Assembly: GCA_963732345.1 (NCBI GenBank)
Contig: CAVSZI010000019.1
Coordinates: forward strand, 248,001-312,000
Source of the DNA: Bog-532 sp963732345
Lineage (GTDB): Bacteria > Actinomycetota > Actinomycetes > Streptosporangiales > Streptosporangiaceae
Direction of reading: 5' to 3'
DNA length: 64,000 bases
Every line of letters begins with the position of its first letter. The first letter of the stretch is position 1. A model generated the notes under the pieces. The model made no database searches and was not told the origin of the DNA. It worked only from the letters and a program-made list of their open reading frames with translations. The position numbers and the translations under genes are program-made. This document shows, in pieces, positions 51,916 through 60,870 of this stretch.

Positions 51916-52299
51916 TTCCGTCTGCCCGCAGGGGGCGGAACGCAGACGGGAAGGCCGCGCGGAAAAGAAGATCCCGGGCACGCGGGCGGTCTGAACCGGG
52001 ACCGCAAGATCGCTCTCGCGAGCCGACCGTCTCCCTTCCCCTGAAGACGAATGGCTCTGCCAAAGTGACCACGTGCCCGCACACCCGGGAACTCTGCTGG
52101 CGAACTTAGGAGCCGCCTGCTGCCGCGTCAACACAGCCTGTGGATAACTCTGTGGAGGACATGGGGAGCGTCCGGCGTGTCCCTGGGGAAATCCGTTTCC
52201 TGACCCTGTGGATTTCCCCGTGCGCAATTGTTGCCGTACACCTTTAGCTGCCGGAACGTCGTCCACCGCCTGTGGAGGGAAGATTCCGGCCGGACGGCG
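51916..52299. other. Intergenic region upstream of the ThiF-like gene
   Basis: The 384-bp gap contains the cluster of DnaA-box-like sites described separately and the promoter region of the ThiF-like gene. A minus-strand reading frame runs through it but has Ser/Arg-rich, non-protein-like composition, so no gene is called. Confidence 0.4.
52141..52279. promoter_or_regulatory. Cluster of DnaA-box-like sites
   Basis: TGTGGATAA at 52141-52149 is the exact complement of the consensus DnaA box TTATCCACA. Three weaker sites in the same orientation follow: TGTGGAGGA (52153), TGTGGATTT (52207) and TGTGGAGGG (52271). Four TGTGGA cores in 140 bases are unexpected in DNA of this composition. They could titrate DnaA or couple expression of neighbours to replication. 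Confidence 0.45.
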
Positions 52300-53808
52300 T
52301 CAGTCCTGCGGGCTCGTGGGCCCCTCGGATTTCCCGGGTCCCTCCGGACCGCCGGGCGGCTCCGAGCCCTCCGGACCGCCGGGCGGCTCCGAGCCCTCCG
52401 GCCCGGCGCTGCCCAGGTCCGCCTCCAGATCGGGGATGTTCAGTTCCGGGCCGCCGCGGACGAAGCTCTCAGGGTCGTCGAGGTCGTCGGCCGTGGGCAA
52501 CAGGTCGGGATGGGCCCACATCGCGTCCCGGCCGTCCACCCCCCGGGCGGCGGTGAGCCCGGCCCAGATGGCCGCCGCTTCCCTTAGCCGCCGCGGCCGC
52601 AATTCGAGGCCCACCAGCGTGGCGAAGGTGCGCTCCGCGGGCCCGCCGGTCGCGCGGCGCCGCCTGATCGCCTCGCCCAGCGCGCTCCCGTGCGGCAGCC
52701 GTTCGGCGGCCGCGGCATCGACCACGGTGGACACCCAGCCCTCCACCAGGGCCAGCGCGGTCTCCAGCCGGGCCAGCGCCACCTTCTGTGCCTCGGTGTT
52801 CTCCGGGCGGAACAGCTCACCACCGGCCAGCGCGTCCCGCATCGCCTCCGGATTGCTGATGTCGATCTGCGGCATGGCTTCCTCGAGCCGCGACAGGTCG
52901 ACCGTCATGCCCCGGGCGTACGCCTCAACCGCGCCGAACAAGTGGGCGGTCAGCCACGGCACGTGCGCGAAGAGCCGGTGGTGGGCGGCCTCACGCAGCG
53001 CGAGGTAGAGCCTGACCTCGCCCGCGTCCAGGCCGAGGCCCTCGCCGAACGCCGCCACGCCGGACGGCAGCAGCGCGGCCGTTCCCGAGGGCCCCAGCGG
53101 CAGCCCGATGTCGAAGGACCCGGTGACCTCGTTGGCCAGCTCAGCCACGGCCGCGCCGGTCTGGCCGCCGATCATCGCCCCGCCGACCTGCTTCATCATC
53201 GCGCCGAGCCCGCCCAGGCCGCCCAGGCCGCCGCCGAACGCGCCGAATGCGGACTTCAGCTCCTCCGGGACCCCTTCCATCTGCGACGGGTCGACCGACA
53301 GCATGCTGCTCATGCCCTCGACCACGGTGGCGGCGATCGGCTCGCACAGCTTCGACCAGACCGGGAAGGTCGCCTCCACCCATTCCGAGCGGCTCCACGC
53401 CTGGACCGTCTTGATCCCGGAGGGGAAGGTGGTGACGTCCTCCAGCCATAGGTCGGCCAGGCGTACCGCCTCGACGATCTCGTTCCGCTGGGAAGCCAGT
53501 ACGCTCGGGTCGCCGGCCGCCGCGACCGCGTGCCGGGCCACGTTCTTGGCCAGGTCCCAGTTGACCGGCCCGCCGCGGTACGACATCAGGTCGGCAAACT
53601 GCCGCAGAGCGTCGGCGAACTGCTGAGGATCACCGAACGGGTTCGCTCCCCCGAAAGGGCCGCCCGGTTCGGGGGGCTGGCCCCCGCCGCCTGCGCCCGA
53701 GCCGCCGCCAGAACCGCCGGGGGGCCGGCCGGAACCACCGGATCCTCCGGGCTCACCCGGCCGCCGCTCAGGGTCGGACGGGCCAAAGCCGAACGGACGA
53801 TCAGCCAT
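52300..53808 (-). CDS. Zincin_2-type (DUF2342) putative metalloprotease
   Basis: A 502-residue protein of an actinobacterial family annotated as zinc-dependent metalloprotease. The N-terminal Gly/Pro-rich tail is followed by the core 'DLAKNVARHAVAAAGDPSV', the Gly/Met-rich 'GGLGGLGGLGAMMKQVGGAMIGGQTG' and the putative active region 'LREAAHHRLFAHVPWLTAHLFGAVEAYARG'. That motif reads R-E-A-A-H (E273, H276-H277), not HExxH. The C-terminal helical part ('IRRRRATGGPAERTFATLVGLELRPRRLREA') ends in GSEPPGGPE repeats. Proteolytic activity is uncertain. Confidence 0.78.
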   Translation of the reverse strand: MADRPFGFGPSDPERRPGEPGGSGGSGRPPGGSGGGSGAGGGGQPPEPGGPFGGANPFGDPQQFADALRQFADLMSYRGGPVNWDLAKNVARHAVAAAGDPSVLASQRNEIVEAVRLADLWLEDVTTFPSGIKTVQAWSRSEWVEATFPVWSKLCEPIAATVVEGMSSMLSVDPSQMEGVPEELKSAFGAFGGGLGGLGGLGAMMKQVGGAMIGGQTGAAVAELANEVTGSFDIGLPLGPSGTAALLPSGVAAFGEGLGLDAGEVRLYLALREAAHHRLFAHVPWLTAHLFGAVEAYARGMTVDLSRLEEAMPQIDISNPEAMRDALAGGELFRPENTEAQKVALARLETALALVEGWVSTVVDAAAAERLPHGSALGEAIRRRRATGGPAERTFATLVGLELRPRRLREAAAIWAGLTAARGVDGRDAMWAHPDLLPTADDLDDPESFVRGGPELNIPDLEADLGSAGPEGSEPPGGPEGSEPPGGPEGPGKSEGPTSPQD

Positions 53809-53938
53809 TTGTCCGTCCTCTCGGGCAGGATGGAAGGGTCATGACCGTCACGTTATCTCGGGAGCGGCTTAATTTGAGAAATGTACAAGGCCAGGTTCGC
53901 CCACGGCGCAGTGGCGGCGGGCCGGCCGGAAGCATCCC

Positions 53939-54992
53939 GTGGTGGCCGTCACCGGAGCGGCGCGCGGCATCGGGCGGGCGCTGATCGCCCAGCTTGCCAC
54001 GTCTGCCCACGTCCGGAAGGTCGTCGCGATCGACGATCACCGTGGTGACACCCCCGGCGTCACCTGGCGGGTGGCCGACGTGCGCGACCCGGCCCTGGCC
54101 GGGCGGCTGGCCGGCGTGGACGTCGTGGTGCACACCGACCTAGACCTCGCGCCCGACTCCGAGCACCGGACGCGGCGCGCGTTCAACGTCCGCGGCGCGC
54201 AGACCGTGCTCACCGCGGCCGCGGCCGAACGGGTGGGGCGGGTCATCCTGGTCACCAGCGCGATGGTGTACGGCGCGCGGGCCGACAACCCGGTGCCGCT
54301 GCCGGAGACCACCCCGCTGGCGGCCGACGTGGACAGCAGCGTGGCGGGTGACCTGCTGGAGATCGAGCAGCTGGCGCAGCGCTCCCTGCGCGCCCACCCG
54401 GGCATGGAGCTGACAGTCGTCCGCCCGGCGGCGCTCGTCGGCGACGGCATCGACACGATCGTGACGCGGCATTTCGAGGCGCCCCGGCTGCTGACGGTCA
54501 AGGGCTGTGAGCCCTGCTGGCAGTTCTGCCACCTGGATGACCTCATCTCGGCCCTGGAGCTGGCCGTGACCGGAAAGGTCGCGGGCGAGTTCGCGGTGGG
54601 CAGCGACGGCTGGCTGGGCGCCGAGGCGGTCGCCGAGCTCAGCGGGCTGCGCGGGATCGAGCTGCCCGCGAGCCTGACGTTCGGCACCGCGCAGCGCCTG
54701 CACCGTGTCGGGGTCACCCCGGCCCCGGCCGCCGACCTGCGCTACGTCGTCTACCCCTGGGTGGTCGACTGTGCCACGCTGCGCGAGGCCGGCTGGCACC
54801 CGGCGTACGAAAACACCCAGGCCCTGGAGGTGCTGCTGGAGGGGCGCATCGGGCATCACGCGGTCGGCCAGGCGGATCACCCGGAAGGAGGCGACGATCA
54901 CCGCGGCGGGCGCGGCGGCCGGCGCCGGCGCCGTCATCGGGACCGCCGCGATCGTCCGGATCGCGCGCCGCCGCCGCAAGGGCGGCACGTGA
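53939..54992 (+). CDS. SDR/NAD-dependent epimerase family protein, frameshifted near its C-terminus
   Basis: A Rossmann-fold protein with VTGAARGIGRALI at the N-terminus and the Y-x-x-x-K-region equivalent 'LVTSAMVYGARADN'. Its body reads normally to 'LLEGRIGHHAVG', then the expected family ending ('RRITRKEATITAAGAAAGAG', 'IGTAAIVRIARRRRKGGT', stop 54992) lies in another frame. One extra base near 54866-54872 (GGCCAGG) explains this. As sequenced, the frame instead runs on into moaE and gives an apparent 498-residue fusion. The shift may be real or an assembly error. GTG 53939 follows GGAAG. Confidence 0.8.
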
Positions 54993-54999
54993 CCCGGGG

Positions 55000-55012
55000 T
55001 ACCGTTAGCTGG
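55000..55012 (+). promoter_or_regulatory. Leaderless-type -10 box for moaE
   Basis: TACCGT (55000-55005) lies exactly 7 bases before the GTG at 55013. This favours 55013 over the GTG at 54989, which overlaps the expected SDR stop. Confidence 0.45.
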
Positions 55013-55435
55013 GTGAGTCCCCTACGCCTGATCGCGCTGCGCGATAGCCCGCTGTCGGTGGATGAGGTCCAGGCCGCCGTGATGGCGGACGAGGCGGGCG
55101 GGATCGCGGTCTTCGCCGGAGCCGTGCGCGACCATGACCACGGCCATCCGGTCACCGGGCTGACCTACGTCGCGCACCCGTCGGCCGAGGCCGAGCTGCG
55201 CAGCGTCGCGGAGACGGTCGCGCAGAAGTACCCGGTCCAGGCCGTCGCGGCCGTGCACCGCGTCGGCGACCTGCGGATCGGCGACCTGGCCGTGGTGGTG
55301 GCCGTGTCGTGCGCCCACCGCGGCGACGCGTTCGACGCCTGCCGCATGCTGATCGACGAGCTCAAGGCGACGGTGCCGATCTGGAAGCATCAGCGCTTCA
55401 CGGATGGGAGCAGCGAATGGGTGGGGTGTGCGTAG
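55013..55435 (+). CDS. moaE: Molybdopterin synthase catalytic subunit MoaE
   Basis: MoaE inserts sulphur to make molybdopterin. The 140-residue chain has 'GGIAVFAGAVRDHDHGHPVTGLTYVAHPSAE', 'HRVGDLRIGDLAVVVAVSCAHRGDAF' and the C-terminal 'ELKATVPIWKHQRFTDGSSEWVG', with the conserved Lys/Trp-Lys residues. If the GTG at 54989 is used, 8 more residues are added. No moaD is seen beside it. The stop overlaps the -10 of the next gene. Confidence 0.92.
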   Translation: MSPLRLIALRDSPLSVDEVQAAVMADEAGGIAVFAGAVRDHDHGHPVTGLTYVAHPSAEAELRSVAETVAQKYPVQAVAAVHRVGDLRIGDLAVVVAVSCAHRGDAFDACRMLIDELKATVPIWKHQRFTDGSSEWVGCA

Positions 55436-55445
55436 TCTTCGGGTC
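55433..55445 (+). promoter_or_regulatory. Leaderless-type -10 box for the PDZ-Lon gene
   Basis: TAGTCT (55433-55438) lies exactly 7 bases before ATG 55446, overlapping the moaE stop codon. No Shine-Dalgarno is present. The same hexamer and spacing recur at 56556-56561. Confidence 0.55.
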
Positions 55446-56480
55446 ATGTCCCGACGCGCCCTGACCTTGTACATCGCGGGAGCCGCGGTCATTGTCGCCC
55501 TCGTCGCCGCCGTCCTGCTGCCGGTCCCGTACGTCATCCTGGGCCCGGGGCCCACGTTGAACACCCTGGGCCGCGACGCCAACGGCAAGCCGCTGATCAC
55601 GATCACCGGCCACCGCGTCTACCCGGCTAGCGGCAATCTCAACATGGTCACCGTCAGCTACCAGGGCGGCCCGGGCAATGAGTTCAACGTGTTCACCGCG
55701 CTGCGCGGATGGCTGAACCACAGCGAGGCGGTCGTCCCGGAGAGTGAGCTGTTCGCGCCGGGCCAGTCCCAGCAGCAGGTCCAGCAGGCGGATCAGGCGC
55801 AGATGACCGGCTCACAGCAGACCGCTACCGCAGCGGCCCTGCACCAGCTGGGCATCGGCTACACGACCGTCGCGGGCGTCGTGGGTACCGAGAAGGGGAT
55901 GCCCGCCGCCGGAGTGCTGCGGGCCGGTGACCTGATCACCGCCGTCGACGGCCAGCGCGTCACCGGCGCCGCCCAGCTCACGTCGCTGATCGGGGCGCAT
56001 TCGGGGGCGCCGCCGCTGCACCTCACGATCGTCCGGGGCGGTGCCACCCGGCAAGTACAGATCACGCCGCGGCTCGTCAAGGGCCGTCCCACCCTCGGCG
56101 TGATCGTGCAGCCGCAGTACCAGTTCCCGTTCTCCGTGCAGATCAGCATCGGGAACATCGGCGGCCCGAGCGCCGGGATGATGTTCGCGCTGGGGGTCAT
56201 CGACAAGCTCACGGGGATGAACCTCACCGGCGGCCGGTTCATCGCCGGCACGGGGGAGATCTCCCCCGGCGGGGCGGTCGGGGCGATCGGCGGTATCCAG
56301 CAGAAGATGGCCGGCGCACGCGACGCGGGCGCGACCGTCTTCCTCGCCCCCGCCGGCAACTGCGCCGACACGAAGGGCGCGGTCCCAGCCGGCCTGCGGG
56401 TCGTAAAGGTCAGCACGCTCTCCGGCGCCATCTCCGCCCTTCAGGCGATCAAGGCCGGCCGTTCCGTCCCCGCCTGCTGA
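55446..56480 (+). CDS. YlbL-type PDZ-Lon serine protease
   Basis: A 344-residue membrane-anchored protease. An N-terminal transmembrane helix (about 8-28) is followed by an extracytoplasmic region, a PDZ domain (about 165-220, 'GVLRAGDLITAVDGQRVTGAAQL') and a Lon-type catalytic domain with S242 in NIGGPSAGMMFALG and K287 in IQQKMAGAR. The Ser-Lys spacing is that of Lon. It probably cleaves envelope or membrane proteins; substrates are unknown. Its position after moaE is independent in transcription given the leaderless promoter. Confidence 0.88.
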   Translation: MSRRALTLYIAGAAVIVALVAAVLLPVPYVILGPGPTLNTLGRDANGKPLITITGHRVYPASGNLNMVTVSYQGGPGNEFNVFTALRGWLNHSEAVVPESELFAPGQSQQQVQQADQAQMTGSQQTATAAALHQLGIGYTTVAGVVGTEKGMPAAGVLRAGDLITAVDGQRVTGAAQLTSLIGAHSGAPPLHLTIVRGGATRQVQITPRLVKGRPTLGVIVQPQYQFPFSVQISIGNIGGPSAGMMFALGVIDKLTGMNLTGGRFIAGTGEISPGGAVGAIGGIQQKMAGARDAGATVFLAPAGNCADTKGAVPAGLRVVKVSTLSGAISALQAIKAGRSVPAC

Positions 56481-56555
56481 GCGGTGACGCCGACGCTGCG
56501 GGCGCGGAACCGTTGCATCCCCGCACCGCTGGATCTATTCGTATGGTCTAGGCCA

Positions 56556-56568
56556 TAGTCTGGCCCTC
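56556..56568 (+). promoter_or_regulatory. Leaderless-type -10 box for the methyltransferase gene
   Basis: TAGTCT (56556-56561) lies exactly 7 bases before ATG 56569 with no Shine-Dalgarno. Confidence 0.55.
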
Positions 56569-57330
56569 ATGAAGGTAACGGACGCGGTCGCGTTCGCCGG
56601 GCACCAGGTGCACGTGTGCCGGTGGCGGGAGGCCGGGACGCTGCTGCGCTGGCTCGGCCCGGACCTGCGCGGCCTGCGGGTCCTGGACGTGGCCGGGGGT
56701 GACGGGTACTGGGCCGGGCAGGCGCGCCGGCGCGGGGCGCACGCGGTCGCGGTCGACATCGCCGGCGCTAAGCTCCGGCGCGGCCGCGAGCTGGCCAGCG
56801 CGCCGTCCCTCGTCCTCGGCGACGCGCTGCGGCTGCCGTTCCCCGACGCCAGCTTCGACCGCGTGATGTCCATCTGCGCGATCGAGCACTTCGACGACGG
56901 TCCGCTGGCCCTCCGCGAGATGGCCCGGGTGCTCGCGCCGGGCGGTGAGCTCGTCCTGTCCGCCGACACGCTGAGCCGGGCCGCCGAGTGGCCGCACCTG
57001 TATAAGGCTCACTGCGAGCGTTACCACGTCCAGCGGACCTACACCCACCAGCAGCTCAGCGGCCTGCTCGATGAGTGCGGGCTGGACGTCGCCGAGTACC
57101 TTTATCAGTTCCGTTCGCGCTGGTCAGAGCGTCTGTACCTGACGCTGTCCGCGCGCGGTGGGCAGGTCGGTTTCAACGCCGCCGCGCCGCTCGTCCCGCT
57201 GGTCGCCGCGGCCGACCGCGGCACGCGCGCGGACCGGGGCGCCATCGTGCTGGTGCGCGCCCGGCGGCGGGCGGCTGACCGCGCGGCGGCGGCCCCGGGG
57301 CAGGCGGCGGCCGAGGCGGCCGCGACATGA
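56569..57330 (+). CDS. Class I SAM-dependent methyltransferase
   Basis: A 253-residue methyltransferase. Motif I is LDVAGGDGYWAG, the acidic loop VAVDIAG, and motif 'FPDASFDRVMSICAIEHFDDGPLALREMARVLAPGGELVLSA' is typical of type 11 enzymes. The substrate may be a lipid or sugar given the glycosyltransferase neighbours, but nothing in the sequence fixes it. The start follows a leaderless-type -10. Confidence 0.85.
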   Translation: MKVTDAVAFAGHQVHVCRWREAGTLLRWLGPDLRGLRVLDVAGGDGYWAGQARRRGAHAVAVDIAGAKLRRGRELASAPSLVLGDALRLPFPDASFDRVMSICAIEHFDDGPLALREMARVLAPGGELVLSADTLSRAAEWPHLYKAHCERYHVQRTYTHQQLSGLLDECGLDVAEYLYQFRSRWSERLYLTLSARGGQVGFNAAAPLVPLVAAADRGTRADRGAIVLVRARRRAADRAAAAPGQAAAEAAAT

Positions 57331-57447
57331 GCCGGGACGCTGCCTACTGCTGCGCGGAGGGCGTAGGCTTCGGTGCTGACGGGACATCCACAGCGTTGCT
57401 GGCCTCCCTGTGTGCCCGTGACCGGGTGGAGAGGAGCAGATACGGCC

Positions 57448-58599
57448 GTGGCGCCTCGTGTGCTTGTTGACGCGACAGAGGTACCGGCGGACCGGGGGGC
57501 GCTTGGCCGGTACGTCGACGGGCTGCTGACCGCGCTCGGCGCGGCCGGGACCGACCTGGCCATCGCCTGCCAGCGTGCGGATGAGGAGCGCTACCGCAGG
57601 CTGATTTCCGGTTCCGAGGTTGTGACCGCCCCCCCGGCGATCATGCACCGGGCGGCCCGCCTGGCGTGGGAGCAGTCGGGGCTGCCGGTCGTGGCCCAGC
57701 AGGTGGCCGCCGACGTCATTCACGCCCCGCACTACTCGATGCCGCTGCGCCCGGGCCGGCCCACCGTCGTGACCATCCACGACCTCACGTTCTTTACCGA
57801 GCCGGAGCTGCACAGCCCGGTGGCCTCGGTGTTCTACAAGTCGGCCATCCGCACCGCGGTGCGCCGCGCCGCCCGGCTGATCGTGCCGTCCAAGGCCACC
57901 CGCGACGAGCTCGTCCGGGTCCTGGACGCCGACCCGACCCGCATCGACGTCGCCTACCACGGCGTGGATCACTCGCTGTTCCACCGGCCCGATCCCCATC
58001 AGGTCAGCCAGGTGTCCGACCGGCTGGGCCTGCACGGCAAGCCGTACATCGCCTTCCTCGGCGCGCTGGATCCGAGGAAGAACGTGGCCGCGCTGATCAC
58101 CGGCTGGGCCGGTGCGGTCGCCGACCTCGACGAATCGCCCGCGCTGGTGCTGGCCGGAGGGGGCGGCTGGAGCGACGAGGTGGACGCGGCGGTGGCCGCC
58201 GTGCCGCCGCACCTGCGTCTCGTACGGCCGGGCTATCTGCCCTATTCGCTGCTGCCCGGGTTCCTCGGCGGCGCCCTGGTCTACGCCTACCCGAGCCGCG
58301 GAGAGGGCTTCGGGCTGCCCGTGCTCGAGGCGATGGCGTGCGGCGCCCCGGTGCTGACCACGCACTGCACGTCCCTGCCCGAGGTGGGAGGCGACGCGGT
58401 GGCCTACACCGAGCCGGACGCCGAAAGTATCCAGGCGGCGCTGCGCGGGCTGCTCGACGATCCCGTCGGCCGCGAGGCGCTGGCCCTGGCGGGCCACGCC
58501 CGGTCGCAGGAGTTCACCTGGGCCGCGTCGGCCGAGGCGCACCTGGCCTGCTACCGCCGGGCCGTCGAGGACGGCGCCGACCAGCAGAGCGCCGTCTAG
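57448..58599 (+). CDS. Glycosyltransferase family 4
   Basis: A retaining GT-B glycosyltransferase of 383 residues. The N-terminal Rossmann half ('PRVLVDATEVPADRGALGRYVDGLL', 'VIHAPHYSMPLRPGRPTVVTIHDLTFF') and C-terminal half ('IAFLGALDPRKNVAALITGW', then the EX7E motif near 'PSRGEGFGLPVLEAMACGAPVLTTHCTSLPEVGG') are complete. It probably adds mannose or another hexose to a lipid or polysaccharide. GTG at 57448 has GGAGAGGAG about 11 bases upstream. It is followed by a sugar nucleotidyltransferase gene that may supply its donor. Confidence 0.9.
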   Translation: MAPRVLVDATEVPADRGALGRYVDGLLTALGAAGTDLAIACQRADEERYRRLISGSEVVTAPPAIMHRAARLAWEQSGLPVVAQQVAADVIHAPHYSMPLRPGRPTVVTIHDLTFFTEPELHSPVASVFYKSAIRTAVRRAARLIVPSKATRDELVRVLDADPTRIDVAYHGVDHSLFHRPDPHQVSQVSDRLGLHGKPYIAFLGALDPRKNVAALITGWAGAVADLDESPALVLAGGGGWSDEVDAAVAAVPPHLRLVRPGYLPYSLLPGFLGGALVYAYPSRGEGFGLPVLEAMACGAPVLTTHCTSLPEVGGDAVAYTEPDAESIQAALRGLLDDPVGREALALAGHARSQEFTWAASAEAHLACYRRAVEDGADQQSAV

Positions 58600-58681
58600 C
58601 TCCGGATACCATCCTGGCCGGGCCGCTGACCCGGCCGGCTGGACAACTGCCAAGAGATGACGACAGAGGCGACCAGAACCC

Positions 58682-59767
58682 ATGCCGCGTGAACCGCTTG
58701 AGGCGATCCTCCTGGTCGGCGGACAGGGCACCAGGCTCCGCCCGCTGACCCTCTCCGCGCCGAAGCCGCTGCTGCCGACGGCGGGCGTGCCGTTCCTGTG
58801 CCACCAGTTCGCCCGGGCCGCCGCGGCCGGCGTCACCCACGTGGTACTGGCCACCTCGTACCGCGCCGAGATGTTCCGCGAGTGCTTCGGGGACGGAGCC
58901 GCGTTCGGCCTGTCCGTCGAGTACGTCTGCGAGGACACGCCGCTGGGCACCGGCGGCGGCATCCGTAACGCCGCCGCGCGGCTTCGTGGCGGCCCCGACG
59001 ATCCCGTCGTCGTGCTCAACGGCGACGTCCTGTCCGGGCACGACATCGGCGCCCAGCTCGACATGCACCGCAAGGCGGACGCGGCGGTCACGCTGCACCT
59101 GGTGGAGGTGCCGGACCCGGCCCGGTTCGGCTGCGTGCCGACCGATCCGGCCGGGCGGGTGACCGCGTTCCTGGAGAAGACGCTCAACCCGGTCACGAAC
59201 CGGGTCAACGCCGGCTGCTACGTATTCACCCGGCGGGTGATCGACGCGATTCCGGCTGACCGGCCGGTCTCGGTGGAACGGGAGACGTTCCCCGGCCTGA
59301 TCGACGCCGGGCAGACCGTCATGGGGTACGCCGAGTCCGCCTACTGGCTCGACGTGGGCACCCCGGCCGCGTTCGTGCGCGGCTCCTGTGACCTCGTGCT
59401 CGGCCGGCTGGCCTCCGCTGCGCTCCCGGGCCCGTGCGGCGCGTCCCTGGTGCTCCCGGGCGCGTCCGTGGCCGACGGCGCCGTGGTGTCCGCCGGCACG
59501 GTCGTCGGCCCGGGCTGCGACATCGGCGCTGGCGCCATCGTCGAGGGCAGCGTGCTGTTCGATGAGGTGCGGGTCGGCCCGGGTGCCGTCGTCCGGGACA
59601 GCATCGTCGGGGCGGGCGCGCAGATCGCCGCGGGCGCCGCCGTGGACGGCGTGGTCATCGGCGATGGCACCGTCATCGGTGCGGGCAACGAGCTGGCCCG
59701 TGGCATGCGGGTCTGGCCCGGGGTGCGCCTCGGCCCAACGTCCATCCGATTCTCCTCCGACGCCTGA
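58682..59767 (+). CDS. Sugar-1-phosphate nucleotidyltransferase, mannose-1-phosphate guanylyltransferase-like
   Basis: A 361-residue NTP transferase that likely makes a nucleotide sugar, most probably GDP-mannose by family resemblance. N-terminal catalytic domain: 'ILLVGGQGTRLRPLTLSAPKPLLP', 'EDTPLGTGGGIRNAA', 'VVLNGDVLSG' and 'FLEKT'. The C-terminal part is a left-handed beta-helix of hexapeptide repeats ('GASVADGAVVSAGTVVGPGCDIGAGAIVEG'). It follows the GT4 gene by about 80 bases. Confidence 0.88.
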   Translation: MPREPLEAILLVGGQGTRLRPLTLSAPKPLLPTAGVPFLCHQFARAAAAGVTHVVLATSYRAEMFRECFGDGAAFGLSVEYVCEDTPLGTGGGIRNAAARLRGGPDDPVVVLNGDVLSGHDIGAQLDMHRKADAAVTLHLVEVPDPARFGCVPTDPAGRVTAFLEKTLNPVTNRVNAGCYVFTRRVIDAIPADRPVSVERETFPGLIDAGQTVMGYAESAYWLDVGTPAAFVRGSCDLVLGRLASAALPGPCGASLVLPGASVADGAVVSAGTVVGPGCDIGAGAIVEGSVLFDEVRVGPGAVVRDSIVGAGAQIAAGAAVDGVVIGDGTVIGAGNELARGMRVWPGVRLGPTSIRFSSDA

Positions 59768-59790
59768 CCTGGCCGGGCCGGGGCCGTGAC

Positions 59791-60750
59791 ATGACCGGGG
59801 CGGACGATCCCGCGTCCGGGCCCGCGTCCGGGCCGGCCTTGGTGCCTGCCGTCCGTGACTGGCATGCGCCGTTCCCCATCGACGTGCCGCTGACCCTGTC
59901 CGTTCACCGACGGGGTGGCGGCGACCCGGCCTACCGCGTCGACGCGGCCGGGGCAGTCTGGCGGACCTCGCTCACCCCCGAGGGCCCCGCCACCCTGCGG
60001 GTGCTGCCCGCCCGCGGCATCATCATCATGTCCACCGCCTGGGGACCGGGTGCAGACTGGCTGCTGGACACCCTCCCCGACATGCTGGGCGGCCGGGACG
60101 AACGGTCCGGTTTCCGCCCCGGGCACTCGCTGGTGCGGGAGCTGGCCGCCCGGCACGCCGGCTTGCGCATCGGCCGCAGTCACCGGGCCATGGAGGCGCT
60201 GGTCCCCGCGGTCCTGGAGCAGAAGGTCCTCGGCCTCGAGGCGCACCGGGCCTGGCGCGCGCTGATGTACCGGTACGGCACCCCGGCCCCCGGTCCCGCC
60301 CCGCGCGGGATGCGGGTGGTCCCGCCCGCGCGGGTCTGGGCCCGGATCCCGTCCTGGGAGTGGCACCGGGCCGGCGTGGAAGCGGTCCGGACCCGCACCA
60401 TCGCCGCGGCCGCGCAGGTCGCCGGGCGAATGGAGGAGATCGCCGGGCTGGAAGCGGAAGAAGCCAGCCGGCGGCTCCGCGCCATCCCCGGCATCGGCGT
60501 CTGGACGGCCGCGGAGATCATGCAGCGGGCCGCCGGTGACCCGGACGCCGTCTCGGTGGGGGATTACAACCTGCCCAAGGCGGTCGGCTGGGCCCTGGCC
60601 GGCCGGATCGTCGACGACGAGGGCATGCTCGAGCTGCTGGCCCCCTACGCCGGCCACCGCTACCGCGTCACCCGGCTCATCGAACTGAGCGGCATCCGGC
60701 CGCCGCGGCGCGGCCCCCGCCTCCGCGTCCGCGACTACCGCGACTTCTGA
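59791..60750 (+). CDS. DNA-3-methyladenine glycosylase, AlkA/HhH-GPD type
   Basis: A base-excision repair glycosylase of 319 residues. The N-terminal AlkA-like beta region is followed by the HhH motif (LRAIPGIGVWTAAEIM) and the GPD stretch 'AVSVGDYNLPKAVGWAL' with the catalytic Asp. It starts 23 bases after the nucleotidyltransferase stop. Its presence in a nucleotide-sugar cluster has no obvious functional link. Confidence 0.88.
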   Translation: MTGADDPASGPASGPALVPAVRDWHAPFPIDVPLTLSVHRRGGGDPAYRVDAAGAVWRTSLTPEGPATLRVLPARGIIIMSTAWGPGADWLLDTLPDMLGGRDERSGFRPGHSLVRELAARHAGLRIGRSHRAMEALVPAVLEQKVLGLEAHRAWRALMYRYGTPAPGPAPRGMRVVPPARVWARIPSWEWHRAGVEAVRTRTIAAAAQVAGRMEEIAGLEAEEASRRLRAIPGIGVWTAAEIMQRAAGDPDAVSVGDYNLPKAVGWALAGRIVDDEGMLELLAPYAGHRYRVTRLIELSGIRPPRRGPRLRVRDYRDF

Positions 60751-60870
60751 CCCGGCCCGGGTGCCCTTCGGGGCAGATGTACCCGCGGCGTAGGGTCGAC
60801 GTGGGTTTCTGGCCAGGTAACGGCCGCCGTCGGCTTGCCCTGCCCCCGATCGCTGACGAAGGGATAACGC

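Noticed and set aside
52084..52266. N-terminal extension of the ThiF-like protein
   Set aside because: The upstream codons are Ser/Arg-rich without homology and cover the DnaA-box cluster; the start at 51915 fits the conserved domain.
53939..55435. Genuine SDR-MoaE fusion protein
   Set aside because: The expected SDR C-terminus exists in a second frame with a stop overlapping a GTG at 54989, so the fusion is best explained by one extra base.
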